Source: Oscheius onirici (taxonomy: Eukaryota; Nematoda; Chromadorea; Rhabditida; Rhabditidae). From it: 64,000 nucleotides of DNA. A program made the position numbers and the translations under genes. Location of the stretch: assembly GCA_932521025.1 (NCBI GenBank), contig OW051472.1, positions 6,820,001-6,884,000 of the forward strand, in the 5' to 3' direction. Shown here in pieces: positions 34,138 through 46,692 of the stretch (position 1 is the stretch's first letter; the number at the start of each line of letters is the position of its first letter). Under the pieces are notes generated by a model that worked only from the letters and a program-made list of their open reading frames with translations, was not told where the DNA came from and did no database searches.

Positions 34138-36256
34138 CTATTCGTCCTTATACTGCTCGGATCCGATGAACTCGGTTTCACTGGTCTGGTTAGGAGCGAG
34201 CTTGGACAACGTGTACATGGAGTAGTCCTTCTCTCCGGTGATCTCCTGAAAAGAACAAATAGTTAGAACGTTTGCTTGAGTATCAAAGCTAGAATTTTCT
34301 TTTCCAATTTAAAAAGCTACTTTTGACTTAAAAAAAGAAAAGTATCAATGATCTCGGGCGGGCTCGAACCGCCGGCCTTCTGTGTGTTAGACAGATGTGA
34401 TAACCACTACACCACGAGATCGATGTTGCGTCGAAACACCTTTTCGAGTGTGATTTTATCCGTTCAAACCCTTTAGAGCTATAGTCAGTAGTTCTCCCTT
34501 ACCTTGACGATAGTCAAACAATCCGGAAGCTCTGGAAGAGGCGATCCCTTCTTCTGAGTGGTATAGCACTCCAAGAACATCAGGTGCTTTCCCTTGACAC
34601 AGGGAGGAAGAGGGTCCTGGTACATGTCCAAGTTGAAGTACTAAAACAGGCTAGTAGACCTAGGCATACAATTTCTCCTACATGATTTCCATACATGAAG
34701 ATACGACGCTTCTTGTGCAGAGGAGCACGGGTCTGATCAGCCATTCCCATGAAGCGATTGTACTCCTTCTGGTTGATGAACTGACGAGTCTCGATCGACT
34801 CTCCAAGCTCGGTATGGAATTCACGAACAGTGATCGAGTAGCTCTCTCCCTTGTTGTCCTTTCTGCGCAGACGAACGCGGACCTGGAAAGTTTGATGATT
34901 CGATAGAATCCAACCTATGTTTCCATCCCAAAAGTTGTTACTTTTTTTGCAACGTGGGATACCTGCTCGGTTATCAGATAAGGGGATTATGTTCCTGTCA
35001 TCTTTTGAACAGGATGTTTTACTGTCCCTCTGTCTCTCTGTCCGATTACCTGAGTAGTCTTGCTGTCGGAAACGAGATAGTCGTGCTTGATGTAGTAGTC
35101 CTCGTAGCTGGGGAATTTGGACTCGTCGATAGCAGCCACCAGCCACTTTCTCTTGCGACTGTTCTTGTCCAGACGATCCTTGGCCTCGACAATACCACAG
35201 CGATCAGCTACAGCCTGCACAGCCTTCAGCACCTTGTCCTCAAAGCCCTTGACGTCGGAATTGTCAATAATGTCAAAATAGGGATGTCCGAGCCAGACGT
35301 TGCGAGTGTTCTCGTCAGTCTTCTTAGCTTCGGCGATTCCCTCCGAACGGGTGGCATTGTTGGCGACGGTGTAGAAGCGTTCAGCTCCGTCGGCAGCAGT
35401 AACCATGTGGACGACTTGGTTGTAGCGATTGTTGAGCAAATCGAACTCATCGACGCCGACTTCATTCAGCAGCTTGAGCCACTGATCACGAGGCATGTAG
35501 GCACTTGGATCCATGGCACCGCGGTCGAACAAAATCAGAACGTGACGGTCTTTGACATGAGCTGCCTGGCGGACGGCGGCCTGAAAAGAGAGTATTATCA
35601 ACAAAAAAACATCTGGTCCCCATAAATTTTCTTCTCTCAACCTATCTGTCTCCTCTGATCTACGCCTATCTCGTCACGTATCGAGAATTCGCAGAATGAC
35701 CCCATCCATCATGGTGACTCTTTTGAGTCTCGGAACTTTCTTCGCGGCTGCCTTTCACAAAATGTCAGTCACCCTGTTCTAGGGTTGCAAAAAAACCCGA
35801 GAATTAGTTCGAGCAAGCAGCTGTCCTTCCGGCTCGTTAAACGCGACAAAATGAGTCTCTCCGAGTTTTGCAATTGGCAACAGCCCAATCTACGAGTAAA
35901 TATTGACCTCTCTGACCGACTTTGTTTACCCTCAGTTTCTCACCTCTTCGATCTGGAGCATCGTCTTGAGAATGTCCTTCTGGAAATCGTAGGCGGCTTC
36001 CGGAGTAAGCTGTGCGAAGCGGATGCGAAGTCCGAGCATGATGGTAGCACTCTCCGGGACCGTGAAGACACGCCAACCCAAGCTTTCGAAGAAGGAGAAG
36101 ATGCTAGCCATTCCGGTCGTCTTGCCACCGCACGGACCTCCAGTCAGGACGACTTTGTAGATCTGTAATGATGTTGTTTGTTTTTCACAAAAAATAATAA
36201 TAAAATCGTACCTTACGCTCATCGTTCTTGACGCTTCCAACTGCCAAGGAACACAT
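34138..36256 (-). CDS. Ttd14-like P-loop ATPase (AAA_28 domain plus CYTH-like C-terminal half)
   Basis: Six exons (36212-36256, 35944-36162, 35050-35580, 34682-34882, 34503-34640, 34138-34245) give 413 residues. The N-terminal half has a Walker A loop GGPCGGKTT (23-31), FFESLGWRVFTVPESAT, and a VLILFDRGAMDPSAYM segment with the conserved DRG. This matches TRPL translocation defect protein 14 and its kinase-like AAA_28 relatives. The C-terminal half (VRVRLRRKDNKGESYSITVREF onward) resembles the CYTH/triphosphate tunnel domain of the family. In Drosophila Ttd14 binds GTP and phosphatidic acid and controls receptor trafficking; the role here is inference. The ATG at 36256 lies 50 bp after an acceptor, and a longer 5' exon is possible. 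The last intron (34246-34502) holds a tRNA-Val gene on the same strand. Confidence 0.88.
34349..34421 (-). tRNA. tRNA-Val (anticodon AAC), nested in an intron
   Basis: Exact reverse complement of the gene at 31967-32039. It sits in the last intron of the Ttd14-like gene, same strand as the host, with a T-rich stretch downstream (AAAAAAG on the plus strand) able to end pol III transcription. Confidence 0.97.
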
Positions 36257-39200
36257 TTTCTCTCGGACCACGCTGAAGACGCGATCGTCCTGTGGTCTGG
36301 AGACGAGAGACTCGCCGCTGAAAAGAAACATTTTTACGACTGGGACTTAACACCTTCAAAAGCCCTTAAAAAGTGCCGTGATAACGATGAAAAAGAGACA
36401 ATTTTGACAGCTAAATGACTGAATGGGAGGGAGGAAATCGATATGCAGAAGGAACCGACAGGAGAAAGGCGACACTCTCCGATGACACCAACAGCTGTGA
36501 GTTATTGTGCGGTCGGAGACTGGCGCCTAGACAACTAGAGAACCCGGAATAGTTTTGGAGGCGGAGATTTTCCTCACAGACTGTGTAATGCGGGAGACCG
36601 TGTCCAGGAAAAGGAGTGCAAAATGTTGCAAAAAACTCTGTCGGGGACGGGTTGCCTTTGAGTAACAAAGAGAAGGGGATTAGGGAAGAAGTAGTCAAGT
36701 AATGAGTTTGACTGTACTTGTGATCCAAGCTCAAGTTAATGACTGCCTGTCCCTTTTCGCCTAACAACGAGTCAAGACCGGATGGAAAGCAGCTAAAGGT
36801 CGAGAGAAACCTGAGGGACAGTACGTGCCAAACCAAAAGGTTAGGTTGTACTGATCCGGAGAAGAGACAGGAATAGGAATGAGTCAATCGAGTACGTACG
36901 TCTGACCTCTGAGGGTTCGGAGAGGGACTTTCTCGGGTACAGCAAAGAGTAGAAACAGTGCCTATAGGATCTACTTTAGATCAGTTAAGATTAGAGCTAA
37001 GGTCTATTCATGAGCTACAAGTGAGACGGAGTGACCTCTAAAAGATCTGAGTTAGATATTTAGAGGATGAAAAATGGTCAGGAGCTCTGTCTGGAACTGG
37101 CTATCACTCAACAAAGAATAGTTTTGGAAGCGGAGAATTTTCCCAACTAGACAGGCTGTATCACGGCCCGGAGAATGAAAAAATCTGAGTCAGAATGGCT
37201 GTCGCAGCGCAAAAGGTCTGGCGGCTCTTTTTATGACGAGTCTCTCAGCAACGAACACAAATTTTTCGGTCTGTCTGGACTGATGATTACCTACCGTATC
37301 ATGGGACCTGGATAAGTTGGAAGTCAGGGAAAGGAATGGCTCCGGAAACTGTTACAAAATATAACTCCGCCCTAAAGGATCGTAAGCTGTATTTAGAATC
37401 GTTTGGTCTTTTTCTGGAGCAGCTGGGCTGCAAGAAATGTACCAGATGTTCAGGCCTTTCGGTCGACAGTTTTCGATGAAAGGAATGGAGTGTTATGGGC
37501 ATACCAGCAGTGATTCGGGACTGAAAGTTTAGACAATTTCCAATGGACTTCCTGTGATAAGTTTAGACCTACACGATTTAGCCTTCGCTATTTTACCTAA
37601 CTGTTTTCTGGTCTACAAAGTCTTCTGAGTCTTAATCTTCCCGAATTCAACTGTTATTTATGAAGCTAGTACCAAAAAAGCTAAGAACTTAGGTCATGGG
37701 GTCTAGAGAGCTTTTTCTTTCGCTCATTTCAAATTTTGTTCCTATAGGTCCAGTAGATAGATGCTCCGAACTTTATTTTATCACGGAAACCTGTCTTGAA
37801 ATGAGAATAATACAAGGAACTCTCAAGAAGAATTATGAGCAAGTTTCCCAATGTGACTTCCAGTTCAAAAGACCCCCTCCAGTTTCATTGGAAGCCCAGT
37901 CACGTGGGGTTTAGTTTTCCACGTCGGAAAACAATTGAGTCGGCGTGTCAACAAACCTAATGCCCCGGAGGAGTTGGGAACAGGAAAAGAAAGAGACAGT
38001 TCTGTCCAGGACAAGTGCAGATTTCAAAAGAGCGGGGAGAGGAGGAAAGGGCAGGCAGCTGGTCAAACGCGTGCGGAAAAAGACTCACCACGAGGCCGGA
38101 CTGCAGTATCCTTCGTCCTCCTTTTCAGAGCATTTTCTCCGCTGAACGCACTTTACGTCGAGATCGCTGTTTTCAGTCGATTTTTCTGCAAAAATATAGC
38201 GATTTGATTGGAAGAGAGCTTGGGAAGAGTGAATGTTTACACATTCGGTCTCACATGCGGGAAGCCAATAAAATACGAGATGGCGAGCCTAGTAAAACGG
38301 CTACGGAATCGATAATCTGGCAAATTAGGCGCTCCACGGAGAAAATGGAAAGCGAGAACATGTGCTCTCTTGATGAATTCATTCGGCACGCGCTCGCTCA
38401 CTGCTGGCACTGAGCCAAATGCAAGGTTTTTCCAGCGCTAATTGCAATGGGGTCAGTTCCGAGAAGAGCTCAAAAATCAATTTTTTTAATTGTAAAGATT
38501 TATACAAAGTGGATCACGCATTTTGTTTTAAGATTAGAAGACTTAAGACTCAAAAGACAAAAGGAACTTGGAACAGAGAGCAAGTGGGAGTAAATAAAAT
38601 GAAAATATGCGCGAGAATATGTTTTGGTAAGAGATAGATACCGTAACCGATTTGTTTCGTTTCGAGACCCATTTTCGTCCATAATGATTGGATATTTGCC
38701 AAGACGGAGCAAGCTTAAGCGTTTGTCTGATAAATTGGTTACCGAAAATGCTACGGAATCCCTTCTGGATTGTGAAGTATTTCACACTGTCGTGTCGAAA
38801 TTACCCATTAGCTGATGTGGGAATTGTTAAATGAAAATATGTCTTTTGCACACCTTCGAAAGGAAAAATCAACAAAAAAACGCAGCTGTTTTGCGAGTCA
38901 CAGGATCAGTCGAGAGTCGAGGGGAAAAGAGCATTTTGTAATTGTTCAGAGGATCTTCAGATAAGAATGAAACTCACCGAAAGTCTTGATCATCTTGTCC
39001 TTTGGATCTGGTGGTAGTACTGCTTCACCTGGTCTGTTGGTTTTCTCCCTGAAACAAGTTTTTCAACAGAAAGCTGATAAGAGGCGATGATGGAAAAGAA
39101 TGGCAACACAAAGAGTGAGAGCAGTGTAAACAACTGATTAAAATGTGCAAATTTAAGAAGAATGAAAGAGATTGGGCGGCAAACGCGAGAGGAGGAACCA

Positions 39201-41586
39201 AGAATCGGCGCCTGTTCCTCTACATGCCCCACCCACAATTTTTCTTCGGGCAACAACTGCCGTAAAGAAATGTTCTGCTTCCGCTACTGGATTAAAGTGG
39301 GAAAAAACAAAGAGAGGGAGACTGAAAACTGAGGAAGGCTTCGCTTGTTTTGAAGGCTTCAAGAGGCTCTTATATGAGGATGATGACCGGATTATAGAGG
39401 CTTCAAAAACAGCCGAACATAAAGTGAGATTCTCGACCGGCTTCCGCCAGCTACAGTACCAGTTTTTGCGGAACTATTGTCTCAACCGCATAATCGCGAA
39501 ATTGGCTTATTTCCTCGTAAAAATGGGTCTGTGACTAACAGCATCAACCACTTAAAAATGGGAAAACAGCTGAAAGTACTAGAATCTGGTGGTCAGGCGA
39601 CCACCAGATTACAAAGGCGTACAAAGGCAGGCGACCGACGTGGAAGATCACTATCTCAAAGGGATTACTGTAATTTGAGAGTGAGTCGAGGACGGATCAA
39701 GAACTAACACTTTTGAAGCTTTGACCGCGTACAATTTCTCGCCGGTCAACTCATTTTTCCAGGAAAACGGAATGAGAGGCTAATTAGTCACGAACACGAA
39801 CATCCCGTTGTGCGAACAGACATGATATCATCAGAAACAGGCTAAGGTTATACAAGGTGTTTGGTTTTTGACTAGACGGCAATTTATACAAAGGTTTGAA
39901 GGTATGTGATAAATAATCGCGCGCGGATCTAGAATCAAACAAAACCGGCTACAGTAGAGTCTGGATACAGTGAAGATAGAGGATTATCAACAGAACAAGA
40001 AAGGCTTCTTCTGTTTCCAGAGTCGAAAAACTCGAGAAGGTTCAAAGTGAAACAAACAAGAAGCGAGCCGCTTAGCCAAGCCATAAAACCATCTGAGACG
40101 GATGAGGAAACGGATTGAGCTGCTCAAGGATAAGATCCATACAATCTCTCCCTATGTGACTAACGGAAGCCTCGATTTCATCAGATTACGAGAAGAAGCA
40201 CGCACGTGGGTGGCCGGTCACAGATAGTGAAAGGCGAGTTGATGTCAGCTAGTCATCAAAAAGACTACAAGCTTTGGATACGATTAAATGTAAGTATACA
40301 AGCGATATTTAGCGGGAGCAATGAGGAGAAATAATTGTAAAATGTGATCTCCATCAGAAGACAGATGTTGTCTGCAGAGTGCAGCGCGGGAAAGCTCTTT
40401 CTCTTTCAAAATCAACAAGGGTCTGTCCAGGACAAAATCTCTGAGGAGGAAGAGACCAAAATGTTGATTGGATTAGTCAGCTGTTTTGCGTACATTTTCT
40501 GCAAACTGCTCTTCTGATGAAAATATTGACAATTTGCACAAAGATGGTAACAACAGCTGGTCTATCGTTTGAATAGTAAGCGAGGATATTAGGGAATCAT
40601 CCGGGAAAAGATTACTGGGATCAACTGAAAATTTAATAGAAATTCGGATTTAAGATATGACCAAAGTAAGCTGGTATAAGGTTCTGGAAAGGCTTCGAGA
40701 TCTGCGAAACTATAGGAAATATCACGGGTTTGAGAAAGAGAGACTGAGGGTCATCTGGGCAATTAATTATCGCTCTCCTCTGCAAAAGTTCAAACGACTG
40801 TCCCACACAATCTCCAGACTTCATCTCAGTCACATGTAGAGGAATAGGCTGGTACCAGTTGTTACCACATTCTGCCACCGGGCTCCGTTATCTTCGATAA
40901 TAAACTACCTTAGGCAGCAGAAAAGAGCCGTTTACAGTCGTCAAATCAGCACCCGATAAGACGGAGAAAAGAGTTGCGAATGGAAGCTCAAAGCAGTAGG
41001 AGGTCGTGGCCTCTGTCGACACCTCATTCATCATGTCGCCTTCCTATCTGATTACGAGACATTTTGGGAAGAGAGAAACTGTGTTCTCTGAACGTCACAA
41101 AGTGGAAGTCGGTTGCTAGGCAGACGTTTTTTTCTCTCAATCGGAACTCATAAGACAAAAGAGACTAATTGGATTTGGTCGAGGCAAAAGACTAATCGAA
41201 TTTGAAAACCGGATTTGTTCGTTCCTGAAAATCGGGAAAGATTTAAGGGGAGAACAAGTAACTCTTCAGTAGACCCGTGAACGTGCTCAAAAATTGAAAG
41301 CGTTAGAGAAAAAAATATGCATTTCTATGTCTATGCCCTACGTCTCTTCCGTGAAGCAAGAAGTAGTCTGACGAGTCGTTCCATCTGAAGGACATCTTGA
41401 TGCTGAAGAGTCCATCTACAGAAAAAAACGGAATCACTTCAATGCCGACAGATGGCTCTTCTTGGAGAGAACAGACAACAGAAGATCTCAACGACTATTA
41501 TCAAGTAACTCCTAGAAAAAGCTGTCGGAATAAAAAAGTCGCTATTGGTACAAAACATTTTTTAGCAATCTTCATTCCACAAAATC
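36257..41586. other. 5.3-kb stretch without a supported gene
   Basis: The left end should hold the 5' region of the Ttd14-like gene, including an acceptor at 36,320. The longest ORF (36411-36887, minus, 158 codons) has no splice support or family match. A perfect short hairpin lies at 39583-39610. Purine-rich and A-rich runs are frequent. Confidence 0.4.
39583..39610. repeat. Perfect 12-bp hairpin
   Basis: AATCTGGTGGTC, a four-base loop AGGC, then GACCACCAGATT. No adjacent gene makes its role clear. Confidence 0.6.
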
Positions 41587-43435
41587 TCATTTCGCCAACC
41601 AATGAAGATGAGCCGGTACACTCAACAGATAGCCGTGATCATAGACGTAGATCCGTTTGTCGTACGGGTTGTATGACACCATGTTCGTGTCTCTTGAAAT
41701 AATGTTTACTTGACTCTTTTTGCAAGAATACCTGTATAAATTGATCCATTTCATGTTCGGTTTTTCGTATTTTTCCCTGTAAAAATCATACGAGATGGAA
41801 ATTCTCGAGGCCTGATGGTGGGCGCTTTCCACCTGAAATGTTTCTTAGAATACCTTTTTAAACCACTTACAGCATACAGTACACCGCAAATAACAAAGGC
41901 GTTGGCAATTTTAGTATGATTGATGGCCGTCAGATTAAAAGTCTCGTAGATGGTCAGGTTGTTGACATCCACTTTTGCCACACTCAAATGGGGAGCTTCG
42001 TCGTAGCGGAACATTATCCAGAGGGCGTTCTCGTCAACTGCCAGGTCGAAATAATTCATCGAACGGTTGAAGAGGAACTGAAAAACATGGGAAACTTTAT
42101 GGTTTGAGCTTTGTTTCAGCCGAAAACTTTAAAATGTCAGAAACAGAGAACCCACATGATCTCCCTTGTGAGCAGCTCCAGGAATATGAATCTCAGAATA
42201 TCTCTGTGAATAGGTCTCAAAGCGTCCAATCCTCGGGTGACCGGCTCGATGGAAAAAGAGCGATCCATTGAAGACCACATGATTTGTGCCAGAAAAGTCA
42301 TAAGGCAGCTTGTGACTGTAATCTAAGAATTGACGAAAAGGGTGAAACTCACCGTCTCCAGACATGTTGCCGTCGAAGATCAGCTTCCGATCTGAATTCC
42401 AGCAGTTCATCGCCGCGGAAGTGATTGACCAAATATCGCTTCATCATGTCCTGAATTTGTCATTCCCCTTGTTAAAACAAATTCTTTACATCACCAGTCC
42501 TCGGATAGCAATCCCTCATCCAGCCGCCGAAATAGGTTGTAGCGTGGGAGTGGAAGACTGGCTTGCCTACAGACTGCAGTTGGCAATCTGACCAGAAAAA
42601 GTCGATGAGAAGCACAAAATTGTTCTTACGAGCTGTGGCTCCTTGAATGTAAGCAATGGGAGTGGTGGCAGGCTCCAGTTCACTCGGAACCTCCAATTCC
42701 GTCACATTGGCAATGCAGACTTTAAGACAGGTCTCCATTTCTGTGTTGTTCAGTAGAAGCTGCTGAATGACAAATGGGATCGGTTTGTCGATGAGTCGAG
42801 GTCCTTCTAAACTGAAAACAACCATTTTTTTCTGATGTTCCAGTGAAATCTTACTTGGTAGTAAGACCTTCGACTGTTAAACACGTTGTTTCTTCAGCCT
42901 TTGGACACTGTTCCCTCTGGACAAGTTGGTCATCAGGAACAGGACATTTCCCACAGTCGGCTTCTTTTCCCTGAAGACCGGGAGGACCTTGAGGACCTGG
43001 ATGACCAGGAACTCCCATGAGCCCCGGACGACCAGGCATTCCAACTGCTCCATGTTTTCTGAGAAGGTTATGTTTGTCTCTCTTTTGTTTTACCCTGATG
43101 GACCAGTTGGTCCAGGAGGTCCCGGTAGTCCTCTATCAGAATTACTTTCCTCCGTACAGTACTGATGCAAATCTAGACACTTGTCTACCATTTCAGAAAT
43201 CTGCTCAAAGTTTTCTTACAAAACTAGGTGAAAATACCTTGATCTTGGAGAGGGATGTCATCCAGAGATGACTGGACGTATTGACCGGCTTTGCGGCTCT
43301 TCTGACTCGTGGACTCAAGTGTTCTTCTTCTTCCAAAGACGGACATTTCAACTGGGATATTCTCCAATGAATATGACTGAAGGAGGCCACTGTCAGCAGG
43401 GCCAACAGTACGTTGGTGGCTTCAGCGCAGACCAT
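41587..43435 (-). CDS. unc-122: UNC-122/gliomedin-like collagen and olfactomedin membrane protein
   Basis: Eight exons (43238-43435, 43094-43200, 42855-43058, 42490-42811, 42353-42450, 42156-42315, 41871-42077, 41587-41832) give 513 residues. The order is: a type II membrane anchor (TNVLLALLTVASF, about 7-19), a furin-like site SPRVRRAA (about 43-50), a short run of about 15 uninterrupted Gly-X-Y triplets (GLPGPPGPTGPSG to GPPGLQGKE), then an olfactomedin domain (about 240-513) with YFGGWMRDCYP, SGTNHVVFNGSLFFHR, YFDLAVDENALWIMF and VSYNPYDKRIYVYDHG. In C. elegans UNC-122 acts postsynaptically at neuromuscular junctions; gliomedin is a furin-cleaved adhesion ligand. The acceptor of exon 6 (ATTACAG) was chosen because it alone keeps the frame. 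One of two nematode paralogues (UNC-122 or COF-2) is meant; which one is open. Confidence 0.9.
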
Positions 43436-43722
43436 TCTGCAGCCAGTTTACGCGCATCACATTTCATAAACGGAAGCGGGAGCACGGTGGTTGTAAACTT
43501 GGTACGTGCGGCTACCTCCTGTGGAAAATGGGCAGTGTGGGAAAGAAAGTCCAGACCTGATGGGAACAATACAGTTTTCTCTTTAGGACTTTTGACGAGA
43601 GGAGAGCTCTTCTGTAGTTTCAAAACTTAGGCGCTTTAGAATCTAACGTTTTTAACATATCAGTTTAAAGTTTTCTTGTCTTAACTTTGACTTGTCAAGA
43701 TTTGTCACTTGAAAATCGTTTC

Positions 43723-44010
43723 CAATTGTGTTCACCCTATGCTCTGCTCGTCGCTGGTGCTGTCGTCTGCTTCAAATCAGGTCAGGTGTTTCTTCTTTTC
43801 TTCGAAACTTTTGCACTGTACCCCTCAATCACCTTTCTCTTTACTCTTTGAATAGAATCTGGACTTGTCCCGAATAATCCAGATCCGAAAGCTTCGGTCT
43901 TCAACCCGAGGGCCGATTCGGGTTTCGGTAAAGAGCTCTTTTCGGAGAGTGACTAGCAAATCGGGCATTGGAGACTGGAGCAAGGTCGAGGTGTTTGGGG
44001 ATTGGTGAAT
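43723..44010 (+). repeat. Dispersed repeat family R1, copy C
   Basis: Same layout as copy A: ATG and a short leader (MLCSSLVLSSASNQ), CAGGTCAGG, an intron-like stretch, a TAG acceptor, then PRADSGFGKELF. Here the conserved frame is broken soon after by extra bases. It is followed at 44069-44400 by a gene-like section with GHYFYYYIVFAGSVDM, also without a known match. Confidence 0.5.
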
Positions 44011-44068
44011 GAGAATCAATTAAGCGAAATGTTAGAAGAATCCCTTTTTTCTCGCAAATTTTTAGGTA

Positions 44069-44400
44069 CAGTTACTGGACACTACTTCTATTACTACATT
44101 GTCTTCGCCGGATCTGTGGACATGGTAGTCGAGGCAAATTGTTTCCAAGGTTAGTTAGAATTTTTACCTTGTACCTTTGTCGGTTTCAGACTCATCTGAA
44201 GTTGCCTACCTATTCGCACTGATGAAATTGTCTTCGTTATGCAGAGAACTGACGTGTTGGATCAGTCTGTCGCCTCTATCACGGCGAACACTTACGAAGG
44301 TCAATTTTTCTACGTTTAACTTGCTCAATAAAAGAAATTCCTATGTGCAATTCGTAACAGTCTATTTTTAGAACACTGGTGTTGCTGCAGCTCGAAGAAA
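44069..44400 (+). other. Gene-like fragment downstream of repeat copy C
   Basis: Acceptor TTTTTAG at about 44,068, then an open stretch (VTGHYFYYYIVFAGS, VVEANCFQ), a donor AAG|GTTAGT, and a second open stretch after a TTTCAG acceptor (SSEVAYLFALMKLSS). A comparable piece follows repeat copy D near 61,440 (SCWFSHSITVYALIK). It could be the body of the unknown gene whose 5' part is family R1. Confidence 0.35.
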
Positions 44401-44618
44401 GTAAGGAACAGCATTACTCTGTAACTACTGAAAAGCATCTCAAATGCCGAAAGAAGTTCAAACGGGAAAAATTAGGTATACAAACAAATACTTCAATAGG
44501 CCTCTCTACCGAAACCTGCTTCCCTCTAGCTAGGTTTTTGATCACGGGGGGTCATGCGTTGATAGTAGCCGTATGAAAGTGTTTGGGAGCTGTGTCAATG
44601 TTCTAAGAGACGCCGGTC

Positions 44619-46692
44619 ATGACGGGTGCCACTTTTACGGTCAATGTTCTTATTGCCATCTCATTTTTTAATGGATTACAAATGTCAATTTACTACGCTA
44701 CTCTTTGGCCTTTCATTACTACGGTGAGTAAAAAACAGTTTAATGGCTTTGATCAGGAGCTTCTCGACCTGCCAGAGTCTAAGAAAAACAGAATGTGTCA
44801 CCCTTGTTCTTACGTTCTTCAAACGTTGTCATTTTTTTGCTGTGACTTTCGAATGACTTTGACGTAACAAGTAGAATCATTTAACAACAGAGGGCCAAGA
44901 CTATTTCTTGGTCTCTACGAATAAGCACATTTTCGGTCCATGCTAGTCGATCGCATCTTCTTAGAGCCTTTTCCGGTTCACTGTACGAATCAACCCCGAC
45001 TTGATCTCTCATTTAGCGACCAATGGTCATGAAACGTTCAAACGGAATGCCGATCAGTCTTCTAACAGGCCGATTTTTAACCTTGATCATGGTCTCTAGT
45101 TCAGATAGATCCAACTGTTACTGTCGTCTTCTTCGGCTACATAACTTCCGCTTTCTCAATAGGACAATGCATCAGTTCTGTCCTTCTCGGATTCTGGCTC
45201 GACTACTCAAAGTCAGGTTAGTCGCTTTGTTTTTTTCGGTTCCGACGAACCAGTTGAACCTTTAAAGGTCTGTCTGTTTTGTGTTTAGAGTCTGACATCT
45301 CAAAGTTCAAAACATGACGTCAGTTTTCAGTTCGTGCCCCTCTCATCTTTGGTCTGCTACTTCTGGTCGTGGCTAATTTCATCTTCTGTATCGCGGAATT
45401 TCTTCCGCCTTACGCCCGATGGATCCTGTTCATCTCTCGTCTCTTCCTTGGCTTCGGATCAGGAGTTCGTGCTATTTTAAGAGCCGTCATTCCGTCAGGT
45501 TGTTATTATGTTTTGCTTCTCGAAAACAACTCTCCTTTTCTAGTTTCCACAAATGACGGTATAGCTAAGGTGATCGCGATGGTACAGGGAGCGTACAGTC
45601 TGGGAGCGGCAATCGGTCCACTGCTCCAGTTTGGATTCATCCTGCTCGGCTCGCCGAGACTCGACAACCCTCTGCGACTAGACATGTACAATATTGGAGC
45701 CTTGATGATGCTAGTCATAAATATGCTCTTGTTGATCCCGGTGTTTATGATCAGGAACGATTATTCGAGGGAGAAGAGATCTTCTGAAAGTGGTACGTGA
45801 AGCAAGGACATCGGACAAGTGCTGTCTCTGGATCGACTGACTTCGCTCTTGATCATAGTCCTCACTGATTCTTTCCAGACAGCATTACTTCCGAGGAGGA
45901 GACGAAGATTGACTACTTGAACGTGGGAATGTGCATCTTTACCGTCTTCATGGCTCAGCTCATAGCGGCAAATATCGACAGGTAGCCCTATTCGAAATGT
46001 CCTCAACATCTTTACAGTACTCTATCCGCCTACTCTGAACTGATGTGGCACTGGACGAAGGAGGAAAATGCAAAGTACACTGGATACTTCCACTCTGTTC
46101 ACGGTTTCGTGCAGATTCTGGCATTTGTGCTGTTCTCCACCAAAATGGATCATCTGTGAGTTTAGAGAAGAGGAGAGAGACAGAATTTCTTTCAGATTCA
46201 TCGGTCGTCGGTCAATCTTCGGCGCTGCATTTGCCATGTTCTTAGGAATCGCTTACTATCTTCTGACCTTCCCAATCCCATTTATCGGAGAGTCACTCGA
46301 TTGCACCAAGTACAGTTGGTGTGCTGATACTCCCGCAGTCAATCTCTGGCTCTATTTCTTTGCATTTACCGTAATTTTGGCCATCTGCTACCCCATCATA
46401 ACTGTGACTACAAACGTTATTTTTAACGAGTCGGTCGGTGACAGGCCGCAAGGAACGCTTCAAGGAATCTCACTTTCTCTTTCAAATACAGCCAAAGTTG
46501 TCGGTCCACTAATTTTGACAGAACTCTTCACATATTGGGGACCAAGATCTGTCAACTTGTTCATGGTAACTGATATATTTAGGCAATGACTGTCTTTTTC
46601 AGATATCTCTTCTGGCAGCATGTATGGGCTACTGGCTGTTTTCCTACATTCAAAAAAGCAGGAGGATATATGATGCTAATAATAAATGCTAA
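44619..46692 (+). CDS. Major facilitator transporter, MFSD8/CLN7-like
   Basis: Eight exons (44619-44723, 45105-45216, 45331-45498, 45544-45792, 45879-45981, 46018-46155, 46196-46565, 46603-46692) join to 444 residues with about 12 TM segments. The best match is MFSD8/CLN7, a lysosomal chloride channel or transporter lost in a human ceroid lipofuscinosis. TLWPFITTIDPT and FGYITSAFSIGQ correspond to the human SIWPYLQKIDPT region; SRLFLGFGSGVRAILRA is the motif-B-like TM4; LDCTKYSWCADTPA is the luminal loop; GTLQGISLSLSNTAKVVGPL covers TM11. The human protein is about 70 residues longer, mostly at the N-terminus, where a dileucine sorting signal sits; that part is missing here, so an upstream exon may exist. 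The acidic loop SSESDSITSEEETK lies between the halves. Confidence 0.88.

Noticed and set aside
34954..35625. 223-codon plus-strand ORF
   Set aside because: Antisense of the conserved third exon of the Ttd14-like gene.
36411..36887. 158-codon minus-strand ORF upstream of the Ttd14-like gene
   Set aside because: Low-information Ser/Leu/Phe-rich translation with no family feature and no phase-correct link to the next exon; length alone is not enough.
37935..38413. Overlapping plus-strand ORFs of 66-132 codons
   Set aside because: Arg/Lys/Ser-rich purine-driven translations in all frames; typical of biased non-coding DNA.
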